Assembly: GCF_001591665.1 (NCBI RefSeq)
Contig: NZ_BCVI01000019.1
Coordinates: 62,001-126,000 of the forward strand
DNA length: 64,000 nt
Direction: 5' to 3'
DNA from: Neobacillus soli NBRC 102451
GTDB taxonomy: Bacteria > Bacillota > Bacilli > Bacillales > Cytobacillaceae
Numbering within the stretch: position 1 is the stretch's first letter; every line of letters starts with the position of its first letter. The translations under genes and the position numbers were made by a program. A model generated the notes under the pieces. It did no database searches. It was not told where the DNA came from and saw nothing but the letters and a program-made list of their open reading frames with translations. Below are positions 54,993 through 64,000 of this stretch, piece after piece.

Positions 54993-57900
54993 TCATCTTA
55001 CCTGAGCTTCTTCCGCTCCCTGGTAAATTCGAAAGGCTGGAACAATGGTGTCCGATACAATTTCTTTGCCTTTTTCGCGAATGAAGTCCAATTTATAATA
55101 GGCATCAAATCGTTGGCTGATTTCCGTTTTCACCAGTTCGGGCGGCGTGACAACGATGAATTGAAACTTCAGTTTTTCGGCAACTGAGAAGATTGGGTCG
55201 AGGACATGTGCCGACGCCGCTTGTCCGAACGGATTATCACAGACTAAAGGAACCCAGCTTTGATCTGTTTCGTTTTTAACAGATAATAACATCATCATCA
55301 TCACCATTCGGGCTGATAGCTTTTGACCACCACTGCCATCGGATTTCGTCTTTGAACCTTGATTAATGGTCTGCCAGGTTGAATAATGATCTCTTTGCGG
55401 TTTCCCGTACATAAAGGCATTATCCGTTCGCATATTATAGACAAGCAGCTCAGGATATCGATTTCGTAGTGATACAAATAAAATTTGCTCATCACTAATC
55501 AGTTGTTTTATTTCTTGGTCTACCGCTTGATTGTTATGATCAATCGTATCAAATTGTTTGGTAATTTTGTTAATAGCCGCTACAAAATGCTGCTTCAAGA
55601 GCGGCTCGATATCTTCAGCCTTTTTAGGTAAGATATCCTCTTTTAGCTGGACGAGTGGAAAGGATCCTCGTTCATTTTTCAGCTTCATTTTTGCAATCAT
55701 AGAACGAATCGCCTCTGAAATGCTCATGACCTTCATGCTGGCACGGCTGGCCCAGAAGTTTTGCGCCTTTTCTGCCCTTTCTTTGTCGCGTTCTAATTGT
55801 TCCAATCCACTTTGTGAAAACCGCTTCATATTTTTAACGATGCTTTGAACATAAGAATAATGCCTCGTATCCATATGGTCTAATGTGGTTAATACTTCAC
55901 TTTTAAAACGAATCTCCCAATCTTTGCCTTCGATTGTTAGCTTTAAATTCCTTAATGATTGTTCGATTTTCGCATGCTTTTCTTGTCCTTCCTCCTGAAT
56001 CGCTTGATGTGCTTCACACCAGGATAGGATACATGCTTTACCTTGACTCTTAATTTTTTCTACATCCGTCTCAGTAAATGCCGCCGCTTCCTCCTTTAGG
56101 ATAACGGATAAGGTTAACAAATCCCCTTCGAAACCCGCAATGTTCGTTTCTGTTTCTTTTTGGCGTTTTTCCGTCTGCTTTAGTTCCTCTATCGTTTGTT
56201 TCGTCTGGTCTTTTATTTCTACTGCTTTTATCTCTAAGTCTAGATTTTCCCATTCTTCAGGCTGTTTTTCATGCTTTGCGATCTTTTTTCCTGATTTGTC
56301 ACGCTGAATAACGGCATGCTGTAAGGAAGTTTCTGCGACTGTTACAGCCGTTCCTTGTTCCCGTTCTTCTTTTTCCGCAGTCTTCGCTTCCTTCTGTGCC
56401 GTTTGCAACATATTCTCTACTATACTTATCGGTTCATCTGGTTCCGGAGCTTCCTTCCACTCCTTGTTATGAGTATCGAGTTTTTTCTCTAATTTCTTTT
56501 GCTGCTTTTGTTCTGTTTCTTTTTTTGCTTGAATAACCAGTAATTCTCGAGACTGTTCTTCTTTTGATTTTTGAAGCTGTTTTAACTCTAAGATGCTTCC
56601 ATTAATCTCCTCTAATAAATGAGGTGATAAACGTGGGACCTCTTCAGATTGCTCCACTTTTTCATCAGCTGGAAAAACCGCTGCTTCAATAAAGAAGGCA
56701 ATCTCCTTTATCGTTTGTTCGGTTGTAACCTTCCATTCTAAATACGTTTGATTCCACTTGTTTTGCAGTTCAACTATAGTTTGGTGCTCTTTTCCTATTT
56801 CTTGCTGCCCCATGACAAAGGCTTCCTTTTGTTTCTCTTTCTCTAATTTCACACATTTATTTTCTTGATATAGAAGCTTTTCACGATCAAATTCTTCGAT
56901 TGTTTCTACATCTTTTGTAAGCTTGTCTATTTTTCCTTTTGTAGTCTCCAACTGTTTTTTTAACCCAAGCTGTAATTCTTTTTCTTTTTGCTCTTGTGTT
57001 GTGATTTCCTGTAATTTCATTTTCTTAGAAAGAAGGGCGTTCTGTTCCTGATTAAAAGCTTTCTCGATATCAACAGCCAGCTCACTCGATAACAATCGAT
57101 CGATTTCTTTTAACATGCGACGTAAGGAGGTTTCTGTTTTATTAATTTCAATTAGTGTATCTTTCTTTTCTTCTATTTGTTTAGCAATCTTTATTTTCCA
57201 GTTGGTAAATTGATTCTTATCCGTTAATAGCTCTTTTTCTGTTCCGTTAATGATCACGAAGGATGGCTGTTTATGTTCGTTGTTCATTTCTTCACGCAGG
57301 AAAATAGGAACAGGACTTTTAAACATTCTTCCGGAAAGAACCTGTTGATTAATTTTTTGCCATTGCTGCCCGCTTACAACTAAACCGTATGGAAGGAGCG
57401 GATACATCAAAAGGGTGTTCGCGATATCTTCTTTACTTAAAGATTGGAGAAATTGGGTACCATAAAACACATCAATGCCCGTCTTTTCATCAATCCATTC
57501 CTTTAATTCCTTCACATCTTTATTAGGAATCCAGAAGTGCTCATCATTTAAGGAATGATCCAGTTGTATTTCCCAAAGGTCTTTTTTAATTTGTTCACCT
57601 TGTTCTCGATTATTGGCTAGGATGTCTTCAATCTGTAGTGCATATTTCGAAAGAAGCGCGTGGGTGAAAGGTGCAGTGACATCATCTACTAACCCATGAA
57701 GCCGATCTAACAGTTTTGCTTCTTTTTGCTTTTGCTCTATATTTGCTGCCTTTAACTCTGCACATTTTTCTTCTGAAAACTGAATCGATTGGACAAGCGT
57801 ACCATGTGATGTGGCAAGCTGATTTTGCACTTCACTAGATTCTTTCTCTTTTGCCTGCATCTCTTCTAAGCTAGCCTTTTTGTTTTCAATTTGTTTAGAT

Positions 57901-59462
57901 AGAAACTCGATATAGCCCCTTAAGTCATAGGTTAAGCGGTCGCCAAATTCTTTGATTAGTGCTTCTTCCTTCGACTCAAATGTATGGATTTGTGTATAGA
58001 GAAAATCAATTTCAGCACTAAGCTGAGCAATCTCTTTTGTCTTTTGTTTATCCTGCTGCGACAGATCATTTCCTTTTTTCTTTAAAAACTTTTGATACCC
58101 CAAATACTGCTTAACCGCATCTTGTATGGATTGGTAAGAATGCTCCCATTGCTGTGCTGCTTCTTTTTTGATTTCATCCATTCTTTGATTCACTTGCTCT
58201 AAGCCGCTATTTTGTTCTAATGTCGCTATCTGCTGAGAAAGAGAGCGAATCGTTTGCTCGTTTTCACTCCACTCTTTCAATAATAGTAGAAAGGCAAGCT
58301 GTTCTTTTCGTTCCTGTTTATCCTTTACGACCGCTTGTAGGGAAGTGTGCTTATTCCTTTCTTCTACTAATTTCTTCTCCCAATCCCGTACCTCTCTGTG
58401 AGCTTTTGCAAACTCTAAATTGTCTTTTTGATAGCGTAAATCTGCTTGCCTTATCGTTAATTTTTCCATGTCTTTCGCTAAAGTAAGCTGCGATTCCTCT
58501 TCCGTTTGCTTCAAATGCTCTAAAGCACCCAGAAGTTGTCTTCCGACCTTAACACTTTCATGAACAATTTCTTTGTGCTCTACCCCTTTAGCTAGGTTCT
58601 CTTCAAAAGGGACAATGTCTTCTAAAAATTCCTTATGTGCTTGTTCTCTTTTTAAAAGAACAGGCAGGTCCTTGGCAATACTGGCCTGACTCTTGAAAAT
58701 CTCGACAAGATCGTTCTTTTGATGTTCCGTCCGATGCAAGACTTGGCTAACCGTAGGAATAATTCGTTTTTGGAACAGGGAATGATCATCCTCAGCTCCC
58801 TCAAAGTATTTCCCAACGCCGCCTTCATCCTTGTTAATCTCCTTCATAATATCCCAGTCTTTACGGTTAATCCCGTACGTATCCAGAATACGATAGTGCT
58901 TCTTCGTATCCCGGTAAACGTCATATCCATTCCATTTTAAATAGTCCTTCAAGCTTTCGGTTTCAGCAACTTCATCATTTTCATAGAGTGGAATATGCTC
59001 AAGCGAAACCTCTTCTTTCCGTTCAAATTCTCTTGTATAAAAGGTAATATTCGGGAGGATCTTCGCTTCCTGTTCCAGCGTTTTGCTTTCATTTCCACTT
59101 TCTTCACTCATCGAAATCCGCTGTTCGGCTGAGAACATTCCTCCCGTTACCAGGTGACGGCGGTCCGAACCGTCCAATTCCCATTGAATAAGTACATGAA
59201 AGGTGTAGGGAATAAATTGCTCTTTATTATTAAAAAAGAACTGCTGATAATAACGATTGTTTTGTTTTCCCCACGAGGTTCCAGGTTTAAGGATTTGAAA
59301 GATGGTTTGCAGGAATACACCTTTCCCACCCCCATTCATCATCGCAATGAGACCATTTGTGGAGGTCTCTTCATTATGGAAGTTAAAAGTGGTATCTTTA
59401 TATTGCTTTTGCATGCCATCATACTTCAGGCCAACAATTCTAATTCGATGGATTTTCGGCAT
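54993..59462 (-). CDS. jetC: Wadjet JetC-type SMC/MukB-like ATPase
   Basis: The 1489-residue protein has the SMC plan: an N-terminal head with the P-loop region MMNGGGKGVFLQ (about residue 43), long coiled coils on both sides of a hinge-like region (about 560-720), and a C-terminal head with the signature SGGQKLSARMV and Walker B-like LVCDNPFGQA. In Wadjet systems JetC with JetA and JetB extrudes plasmid DNA, and JetD cuts it. The P-loop has glycine where Ser/Thr normally follows the lysine, and Walker B has Asn after the Asp. It overlaps jetB by 23 bases. The ATG at 59462 has GGAG 7 bases upstream; the ATG at 59468 is too close. Confidence 0.87.
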   Translation of the reverse strand: MPKIHRIRIVGLKYDGMQKQYKDTTFNFHNEETSTNGLIAMMNGGGKGVFLQTIFQILKPGTSWGKQNNRYYQQFFFNNKEQFIPYTFHVLIQWELDGSDRRHLVTGGMFSAEQRISMSEESGNESKTLEQEAKILPNITFYTREFERKEEVSLEHIPLYENDEVAETESLKDYLKWNGYDVYRDTKKHYRILDTYGINRKDWDIMKEINKDEGGVGKYFEGAEDDHSLFQKRIIPTVSQVLHRTEHQKNDLVEIFKSQASIAKDLPVLLKREQAHKEFLEDIVPFEENLAKGVEHKEIVHESVKVGRQLLGALEHLKQTEEESQLTLAKDMEKLTIRQADLRYQKDNLEFAKAHREVRDWEKKLVEERNKHTSLQAVVKDKQERKEQLAFLLLLKEWSENEQTIRSLSQQIATLEQNSGLEQVNQRMDEIKKEAAQQWEHSYQSIQDAVKQYLGYQKFLKKKGNDLSQQDKQKTKEIAQLSAEIDFLYTQIHTFESKEEALIKEFGDRLTYDLRGYIEFLSKQIENKKASLEEMQAKEKESSEVQNQLATSHGTLVQSIQFSEEKCAELKAANIEQKQKEAKLLDRLHGLVDDVTAPFTHALLSKYALQIEDILANNREQGEQIKKDLWEIQLDHSLNDEHFWIPNKDVKELKEWIDEKTGIDVFYGTQFLQSLSKEDIANTLLMYPLLPYGLVVSGQQWQKINQQVLSGRMFKSPVPIFLREEMNNEHKQPSFVIINGTEKELLTDKNQFTNWKIKIAKQIEEKKDTLIEINKTETSLRRMLKEIDRLLSSELAVDIEKAFNQEQNALLSKKMKLQEITTQEQKEKELQLGLKKQLETTKGKIDKLTKDVETIEEFDREKLLYQENKCVKLEKEKQKEAFVMGQQEIGKEHQTIVELQNKWNQTYLEWKVTTEQTIKEIAFFIEAAVFPADEKVEQSEEVPRLSPHLLEEINGSILELKQLQKSKEEQSRELLVIQAKKETEQKQQKKLEKKLDTHNKEWKEAPEPDEPISIVENMLQTAQKEAKTAEKEEREQGTAVTVAETSLQHAVIQRDKSGKKIAKHEKQPEEWENLDLEIKAVEIKDQTKQTIEELKQTEKRQKETETNIAGFEGDLLTLSVILKEEAAAFTETDVEKIKSQGKACILSWCEAHQAIQEEGQEKHAKIEQSLRNLKLTIEGKDWEIRFKSEVLTTLDHMDTRHYSYVQSIVKNMKRFSQSGLEQLERDKERAEKAQNFWASRASMKVMSISEAIRSMIAKMKLKNERGSFPLVQLKEDILPKKAEDIEPLLKQHFVAAINKITKQFDTIDHNNQAVDQEIKQLISDEQILFVSLRNRYPELLVYNMRTDNAFMYGKPQRDHYSTWQTINQGSKTKSDGSGGQKLSARMVMMMMLLSVKNETDQSWVPLVCDNPFGQAASAHVLDPIFSVAEKLKFQFIVVTPPELVKTEISQRFDAYYKLDFIREKGKEIVSDTIVPAFRIYQGAEEAQVR

Positions 59463-60186
59463 GCTCATTCTCCTCTACCGTCATTAATTTTTTAAATAAT
59501 TCATAACGATCATAATCGTGATACAGGTATTCAATTCGCTCAAAAAGCTCTTGTTTTGGAATTACCTTTGGAATATCTTCCTGATCTAGAATGACGATTA
59601 AGCCCTCTGTCTCTAATAAGCGCATGCAACTAGCAATTAAACCGATTCGGGTTCGTCTATTGGCTTTTTTAGCCGCATAATCATCTGTGTCCACTTCCAT
59701 GTATTTCCACATTATGACAACTTCCTTCATATCGATACGTTCTTCCTCACCGAAGGCAGGTTTCACTTTAAGAATGCTTTCCCAATTCATTATGAGATCG
59801 TTAACAAGACGTTCTAATGCGTAGAAGCTAATCCCTTCCCGCTTCGTGCGGATTTTTGCAGCCTGATTGCGGTCTATGGCTGCTAAGAAAGACATCATGA
59901 CAACGCTCATAAGATGAAAGTGTTTTTTCGTTTCGACTTGCTTATGCTTTTCTTTCATATGTGTAAAATTCGTAGCAAAGACAGAGCCGGTCGGCTGGAC
60001 AACTAATTGGATCCGTTTCGGCGATTCAATGATATATGTACCAGATTCGTCTGCTAATAATAGGACAGTCTGTCTCACTTCCGGATCAAAATACGTCTGG
60101 AAATGTTCGCTATTTTCGTCGATTACTTTATCTTTTAATAGAGTAAAATAGACAGCTGATGCTTTTTTGATTGATTCTGCATTCAT
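59440..60186 (-). CDS. jetB: Wadjet JetB-type (MukE-like) subunit
   Basis: The 248-residue protein is assigned by position and size as the MukE/KITE-like partner of JetA and JetC. It has a mostly helical, winged-helix-like sequence with EVRQTVLLLADESGTYII and MRLLETEGLIVILD. The ATG at 60186 overlaps the jetA stop as ATGA, with AGGAGGAG upstream, so the subunits are made together. On its own the sequence would be hard to name; the operon is decisive. Confidence 0.78.
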   Translation of the reverse strand: MNAESIKKASAVYFTLLKDKVIDENSEHFQTYFDPEVRQTVLLLADESGTYIIESPKRIQLVVQPTGSVFATNFTHMKEKHKQVETKKHFHLMSVVMMSFLAAIDRNQAAKIRTKREGISFYALERLVNDLIMNWESILKVKPAFGEEERIDMKEVVIMWKYMEVDTDDYAAKKANRRTRIGLIASCMRLLETEGLIVILDQEDIPKVIPKQELFERIEYLYHDYDRYELFKKLMTVEENEHAENPSN

Positions 60187-61691
60187 CGTTGCTCCTCCTG
60201 TACACATATCTTAAACGGGGTAATTTTCATTTGATACCAATGATGTGGCTCCGCGCGATGATCAAACATAGTAAAAATTTTCAAGCCCTCAAAAGTTTGG
60301 AATTGTGGATATTCCTTCATTAGTTTTAAAAGAAGGATTTCCCTCTCGTCACTTAATGTTTCTTCCTTCCGATGCAGCACTTGAACCTTCAGCGGCTTTT
60401 TATCAAACATCATCCATAAATCAATCGTTTCAGATTCTTCAAACCATAAGTCCTGCACTTCTAATGGCATTGTCGATAAATCAGCTAATGAAAACTCTCC
60501 GTATGTTTGTAAATGTTGAAAAACATAACTCCATGCCTTAATAACAGAATCCCAATTCGTCACTCGGAGACGAGTAATGCTTTCTTCTGCCTCTTCTTCG
60601 ATGGCAACATCCGTTAGTTGTTTTTCATCAAATTCTTGTTCCCCCCAAATCCAATCCAGTGGAAAAATAAATTCATTCTTCGGTGAAAACAACGGAGAAA
60701 GGACTTTTTCTATCGTCTCAAAACTTTTGACCCCTTCCTTCATGAACCAATTTTCATAAAGATGTTCTCGAAATGAAACCAGGCTGGTTTCCCAAAACAA
60801 GGAAGGGTTTTCCGCTTTTAATTTCATCTCATAGGAGATATTTTGAATGACGAGCTTGGCAAAACGGTCATGCAATTGTCTTGTATGACCAATTTTTTCT
60901 TGGAGAAGAATCAATTCTTTCTGAATAGAATCATCTTCTTCATTTCTTCGCTTCGTTTTTTCGATCATGCTCGTAATGGTTCGGAAGTGATTTTTTTCTT
61001 CTTCAAATTGCTTTTCAATTTCCACACGATTGTCGGCCCTTTGCCATTCTTCTTCGATCAATAAGATTTTAGGATTATTAATCATTTCCTTTTGAAAAGT
61101 GAATTCTTTTGCCATTAAGCGGTTTACTCGTGAAATGAGGTGATCGAGGTTTCGAGTTGCTTTTCTAAAATTACCGTTTTTAATTAGCTGCATACTATAG
61201 AGTTGTTCAATCGTTATCGAGAATTCCTCCGCCATTTCCCTGCTCATAAAAATCATTTCCTGAGAGACATCCGTGAGTTTATAAACAATCGATCCGCCTA
61301 TTTCTAAATTCGTATATAATTCATCCATCGTGACATAACGGAAGACCTGAGTTTCCCAAGATTGACTTATTTCATCGTAATATAAGGATTCAAACGGTTT
61401 ACTATACTCTTCTTTCCCTTGATACAGGAGCCCACTTGTAATCCGTTCCATTTGCTTATCGTCTGCTAGAAGCTTCATTTGCTTAATAGAATCTTCTACC
61501 ATATATTTGATATCTGATTTACGGCGATGATCATTATCATTTAATTCTCGATAAAAGATGGTCAGGAGCACTTGCATCAGGATCGTTTGGATATGAGGCT
61601 TCAGCTCTCCTACTTCCATTCCCCTGCCAAGCTCAAATAATGGATTTAATCGTTGCATACGCTGGGCGAAACCTTCCCATGATTCGTTCAC
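60183..61691 (-). CDS. jetA: Wadjet JetA-type (MukF/kleisin-like) subunit
   Basis: The 502-residue protein begins with a helical region (NPLFELGRGMEVGELKPHIQ) and has long charged helices in the middle (about residues 210-270), in line with a kleisin that bridges SMC heads. Its size agrees with JetA proteins. The GTG at 61691 is chosen because it overlaps the jetD stop as GTGA and has GGAGG 8 bases upstream; the ATGs at 61706 and 61697 are badly spaced. Identification rests mainly on the neighbouring jetC and jetD. Confidence 0.78.
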   Translation of the reverse strand: MNESWEGFAQRMQRLNPLFELGRGMEVGELKPHIQTILMQVLLTIFYRELNDNDHRRKSDIKYMVEDSIKQMKLLADDKQMERITSGLLYQGKEEYSKPFESLYYDEISQSWETQVFRYVTMDELYTNLEIGGSIVYKLTDVSQEMIFMSREMAEEFSITIEQLYSMQLIKNGNFRKATRNLDHLISRVNRLMAKEFTFQKEMINNPKILLIEEEWQRADNRVEIEKQFEEEKNHFRTITSMIEKTKRRNEEDDSIQKELILLQEKIGHTRQLHDRFAKLVIQNISYEMKLKAENPSLFWETSLVSFREHLYENWFMKEGVKSFETIEKVLSPLFSPKNEFIFPLDWIWGEQEFDEKQLTDVAIEEEAEESITRLRVTNWDSVIKAWSYVFQHLQTYGEFSLADLSTMPLEVQDLWFEESETIDLWMMFDKKPLKVQVLHRKEETLSDEREILLLKLMKEYPQFQTFEGLKIFTMFDHRAEPHHWYQMKITPFKICVQEEQR

Positions 61692-62761
61692 AGCCATCTC
61701 CTCCATGTTTCTATGTTTAAGACTTCTTGTGGGATTCGCTTATTTTCCTGCCATAATTGCAATAATAACGACTGCTCCTCTTCCGTAAACCATTGAAAGA
61801 ATACATCACGGTATTTGAGGTTTTGTGATTGACCTATTTTCTGGTCATTCCTTTGTTCTAGACATTCGAGCATTTTTCGATAGATTTTTAAGGCCGGCTG
61901 AATACAGCTATCCGGATATTTTTCGATAAGCCGAATGAGGATTCCGTATCCAGCGGCATCAAGATCCCCTGCGTAGTAGAAAAGATAGGATTTGGGAGGA
62001 AACATTCGAAAGAAAAAGGAAAAGCTCCGTTCAATCTTAGTTCCTTCACCATAAATGATAAGTTCAGGTTCATAATCCAGCTGATTCGCTTCCAATAATT
62101 TAATGGAAGTATGAAAGAAAGATAGATTTTCGACGATTAGTACTCTCTGAATATCTTTCATTTCTTCCCCTTGTTTCATCCAAAAGACAAAAGGCTCCCC
62201 ATAGTTCACCATTTTAAGTTGGTCTTCTACTATTCCAATTCTAGCTAAAAAGCCTTTTCCGTCAGGAAAGCTATCACTACCAAATAAGAACTTCTCATGG
62301 CCAAAGAGCTCGAGGCTTCTTTCTTCTAGTGATACGATTTTCCGTTCCTGACTGGTCTTTAGAAACGTATATACATTATGGATTCGACTCCATTCTTCTT
62401 TCGTTTGCCATTCAGGATGCCGTTCATAATAGGAAAAATCAAACTGATCACTTAATTTCATCATCTCGAGACGATCCCATTTGGCGGTCTGAACTTTTAT
62501 ATTTACCCAGTAATATAAGGCAAGCGCTGGTGTTTTACCATTGTATTGATTATTTTGAACAGGGATCAGTTGCCCTTCACCTTGCAATGTTTGGATTGCA
62601 CGATAAAACAATGAATAACCATCCATTTCAAAATAATCATCCATTAGCTTGCGCAACTGAAATTCTAACTCGTTACTATTTATTTTCTTTTTCTGGTTAG
62701 GGTGTTGAATATCTGCGATAAAACCTCTCACCCGTGTTTCAATGATATCGATTGTACTCAC
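61688..62761 (-). CDS. jetD: Wadjet JetD-type Toprim nuclease
   Basis: The 357-residue protein has an N-terminal winged-helix-like part and a C-terminal Toprim domain related to topoisomerase VI subunit A, marked by LIIYGEGTK with the glutamate and YYAGDLDAAGYGILIRL with the DxD pair. In characterised Wadjet systems JetD is the nuclease that cleaves plasmids held by the JetABC motor. Here it is the first gene of the operon, whereas type I systems have it last. The GTG at 62761 follows AGAGGTAAG. Confidence 0.87.
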   Translation of the reverse strand: MSTIDIIETRVRGFIADIQHPNQKKKINSNELEFQLRKLMDDYFEMDGYSLFYRAIQTLQGEGQLIPVQNNQYNGKTPALALYYWVNIKVQTAKWDRLEMMKLSDQFDFSYYERHPEWQTKEEWSRIHNVYTFLKTSQERKIVSLEERSLELFGHEKFLFGSDSFPDGKGFLARIGIVEDQLKMVNYGEPFVFWMKQGEEMKDIQRVLIVENLSFFHTSIKLLEANQLDYEPELIIYGEGTKIERSFSFFFRMFPPKSYLFYYAGDLDAAGYGILIRLIEKYPDSCIQPALKIYRKMLECLEQRNDQKIGQSQNLKYRDVFFQWFTEEEQSLLLQLWQENKRIPQEVLNIETWRRWL

Positions 62762-62796
62762 CTACTTACCTCTTCTTAGTGTCATGAATAGACTCT

Positions 62797-62815
62797 AATA
62801 CCCATTTTGGGCATT
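62797..62815. promoter_or_regulatory. Palindrome at the predicted Wadjet transcription start
   Basis: AATACCCATTTTGGGCATT is a 19-base near-perfect palindrome. It begins 6 bases downstream of the -10 element at 62821-62826, where a repressor would block transcription. Confidence 0.5.
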
Positions 62816-62820
62816 CTTAT

Positions 62821-62845
62821 ATTATAAACTAGTTGCGATATTGTT
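62821..62845 (-). promoter_or_regulatory. Possible sigma-A promoter of the Wadjet operon
   Basis: A perfect TATAAT lies on the minus strand (62826 to 62821), about 60 bases before jetD. The -35 is weak; TTTACC is 19 bases upstream. Confidence 0.45.
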
Positions 62846-62931
62846 GGTAAATGAAATTTTTTTAAAATAATAATAGACGGCAAATGAACCCACTCGCTCG
62901 TCACAGAAATTTGAAATTGCCTTATAAATAA

Positions 62932-62969
62932 ACAAAAAACCGCATCAGTGAAGAAATTCACCGTGCGGT
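62932..62969 (-). terminator. Terminator of purU
   Basis: ACCGCA and TGCGGT close a stem with inner GTGAA/TTCAC pairing; six Ts follow on the minus strand. Confidence 0.85.
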
Positions 62970-62985
62970 AAGTAATGATTATGGT

Positions 62986-63010
62986 TGGCGGGACTGAGTG
63001 GGAATCGAAC
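62986..63010 (-). other. tRNA 3'-end-like fragment
   Basis: On the minus strand the fragment begins GTTCGATTCC, matching the tRNA B-box/T-loop consensus, and ends CCCGCCA. It begins about 10 bases after the purU stop. No matching D-arm, anticodon arm or left T-stem is present, so it is not a functional tRNA. It may be a decayed tRNA or an old attachment site. Confidence 0.5.
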
Positions 63011-63020
63011 TGACTTGATT

Positions 63021-63890
63021 TCAAGCAAATACGATTGTTTTATTACCATGAACAAGTACCTTATCCTCAACATGCCAGGAAACGGCTTCAGCAAGAACTC
63101 TTCTTTCCACATGACGTCCGGCAGTCTTTAAATCCTCTGCTGTATAGCGTTGATTAATTCGCTGTACATCCTGTTCAATAATTGGTCCTTCATCAAGATC
63201 ATTCGTAACGTAATGTGCTGTTGCACCGATTAACTTTACACCTCTGTTAAACGCTCTCACGTAAGGGTTTGCGCCAACAAATGCCGGCAAGAATGAATGA
63301 TGGATGTTTATGATTTGATTAGGATACTTAGAAATAAAGTTAGGGGAAAGAATTTGCATATACCTGGCCAGGACAATTAAGTCCACTTTCCCTTTCATCA
63401 ATTCTACTGCTTTCCGTTCGGCATCTTCTTTTGATTCTTGAGACATTGGGATATGATAAAAAGGAATGCCATAACTTTCAACTATTTCTTTTAAAATAGT
63501 ATGATTACTGATTACCATCGGGATATCTACTAGAATTTCATTGGATTTCCACCGCCATAGAAGCTCGTTAAGACAATGGTCCGTTTTGGAAACAAAGATG
63601 GCCATCCGCTTTCTTTGTACATTACTACCGAGCTGCCAATCCATGTCATACTCCTGGCCGAGTACATGTAAATCTTGTTCAAGTTTATTAAATGAAGTAT
63701 CGAATTCTTCTAAATCAAACTCAATCCGCATAAAGAACATTCCTCCATTTGGATCAGTTGTATGTTGATCAAAATGGACAATATTAGCTTTGTGTTCTAA
63801 TAGAAAATTCGTTACAGTCGAGATAATACCTGGCTTTTCTGGACATGAAATTAATAATTTTGCCCGATTGGGTTTCAATTTTTGGATCAC
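63021..63890 (-). CDS. purU: Formyltetrahydrofolate deformylase PurU
   Basis: The 289-residue enzyme hydrolyses 10-formyl-THF to formate and THF, balancing one-carbon pools with purine synthesis. An N-terminal ACT domain (about residues 8-85, LISCPEKPGIISTVTNFL) precedes the formyltransferase domain with VLARYMQILS, the catalytic region NIHHSFLPAFVGANPY and GATAHYVTNDLDEGPII. The GTG at 63890 has GGTGG 7 bases upstream. It is followed by a terminator, then the tRNA-like fragment and the Wadjet operon. Confidence 0.95.
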   Translation of the reverse strand: MIQKLKPNRAKLLISCPEKPGIISTVTNFLLEHKANIVHFDQHTTDPNGGMFFMRIEFDLEEFDTSFNKLEQDLHVLGQEYDMDWQLGSNVQRKRMAIFVSKTDHCLNELLWRWKSNEILVDIPMVISNHTILKEIVESYGIPFYHIPMSQESKEDAERKAVELMKGKVDLIVLARYMQILSPNFISKYPNQIINIHHSFLPAFVGANPYVRAFNRGVKLIGATAHYVTNDLDEGPIIEQDVQRINQRYTAEDLKTAGRHVERRVLAEAVSWHVEDKVLVHGNKTIVFA

Positions 63891-64000
63891 CGCTCTTCCA
63901 CCATCCTTAAGGTTATTTATGTAAAATAAGAAGGCTAATTCCTTCGTAATTTGATAGGTAAAGGTTTAAATAAAAGAAGAACCTTCACAATATTTTGTTC

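Noticed and set aside
62986-63010. Complete tRNA gene
   Set aside because: Only the T-loop and acceptor end are recognisable, and the position of a 5' half is occupied by the purU coding sequence.

Overview
The window looks like chromosomal DNA from a low-GC, spore-forming Bacillaceae, probably Bacillus or Neobacillus-like (inference). The signs are strong AGGAGG-type ribosome sites, many TTG and GTG starts, a RocR/sigma-54 arginine-catabolism locus, a YjcZ-type sporulation microprotein, PucR and PucG homologues, LytS/YesN-type two-component genes and a CcpA cre-like site. I see no rRNA, complete tRNA, CRISPR array, transposase or phage gene.

Left part (1-6.3 kb): the 5' two thirds of rocD (ornithine aminotransferase) faces rocR. 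A textbook -24/-12 promoter and two RocR-type operators lie between them. Then come a zinc-finger-like small protein, a coiled-coil protein, a VanW-type lipoprotein and an HSL-type esterase.

The 6.3-34 kb block is the metabolic core. A leftward operon holds oxamate carbamoyltransferase-type genes (allH/DUF2877, fdrA/allF, allG/DUF1116), an ankyrin-TPR protein, carbamate kinase, an NCS2-like permease and a guanine-deaminase-like enzyme. A PucR-family regulator is divergent to it. Next to this lie five amidohydrolases (three CodA-like paralogues and two chlorohydrolase-like), two peptide-type solute-binding lipoproteins, one DppCBDF-type ABC transporter, a LytS/YesN-type pair and a sodium:solute symporter. 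Together they look like an import and catabolism island for cyclic amides or nucleobase-derived compounds, ending in carbamoyl phosphate and ATP. The actual substrate cannot be read from the sequence. A pucG gene (oxalurate-forming aminotransferase) 33 kb away could feed the carbamoyltransferase.

Middle part (34-50.5 kb): a decayed response regulator, aspartase, two polysaccharide deacetylases, a MarR/MFS pair, an AarF-like kinase, an AzgA-type purine permease, a Crp/Fnr regulator, a YhgE/Pip protein, a YjcZ peptide, pucG, and a fluoride-riboswitch operon (crcB-crcB-bcrC).

Right part (50.7-64 kb): a pseudouridine operon (BMP lipoprotein, HTH-fused psuK, psuG), an L,D-transpeptidase, a four-gene Wadjet-type SMC anti-plasmid system in the order jetD-jetA-jetB-jetC, and purU. 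A fragment resembling a tRNA 3' end sits between purU and the Wadjet operon. Many intergenic gaps carry clear terminator hairpins, and three share a repeated palindromic core (CGAACAGTG).
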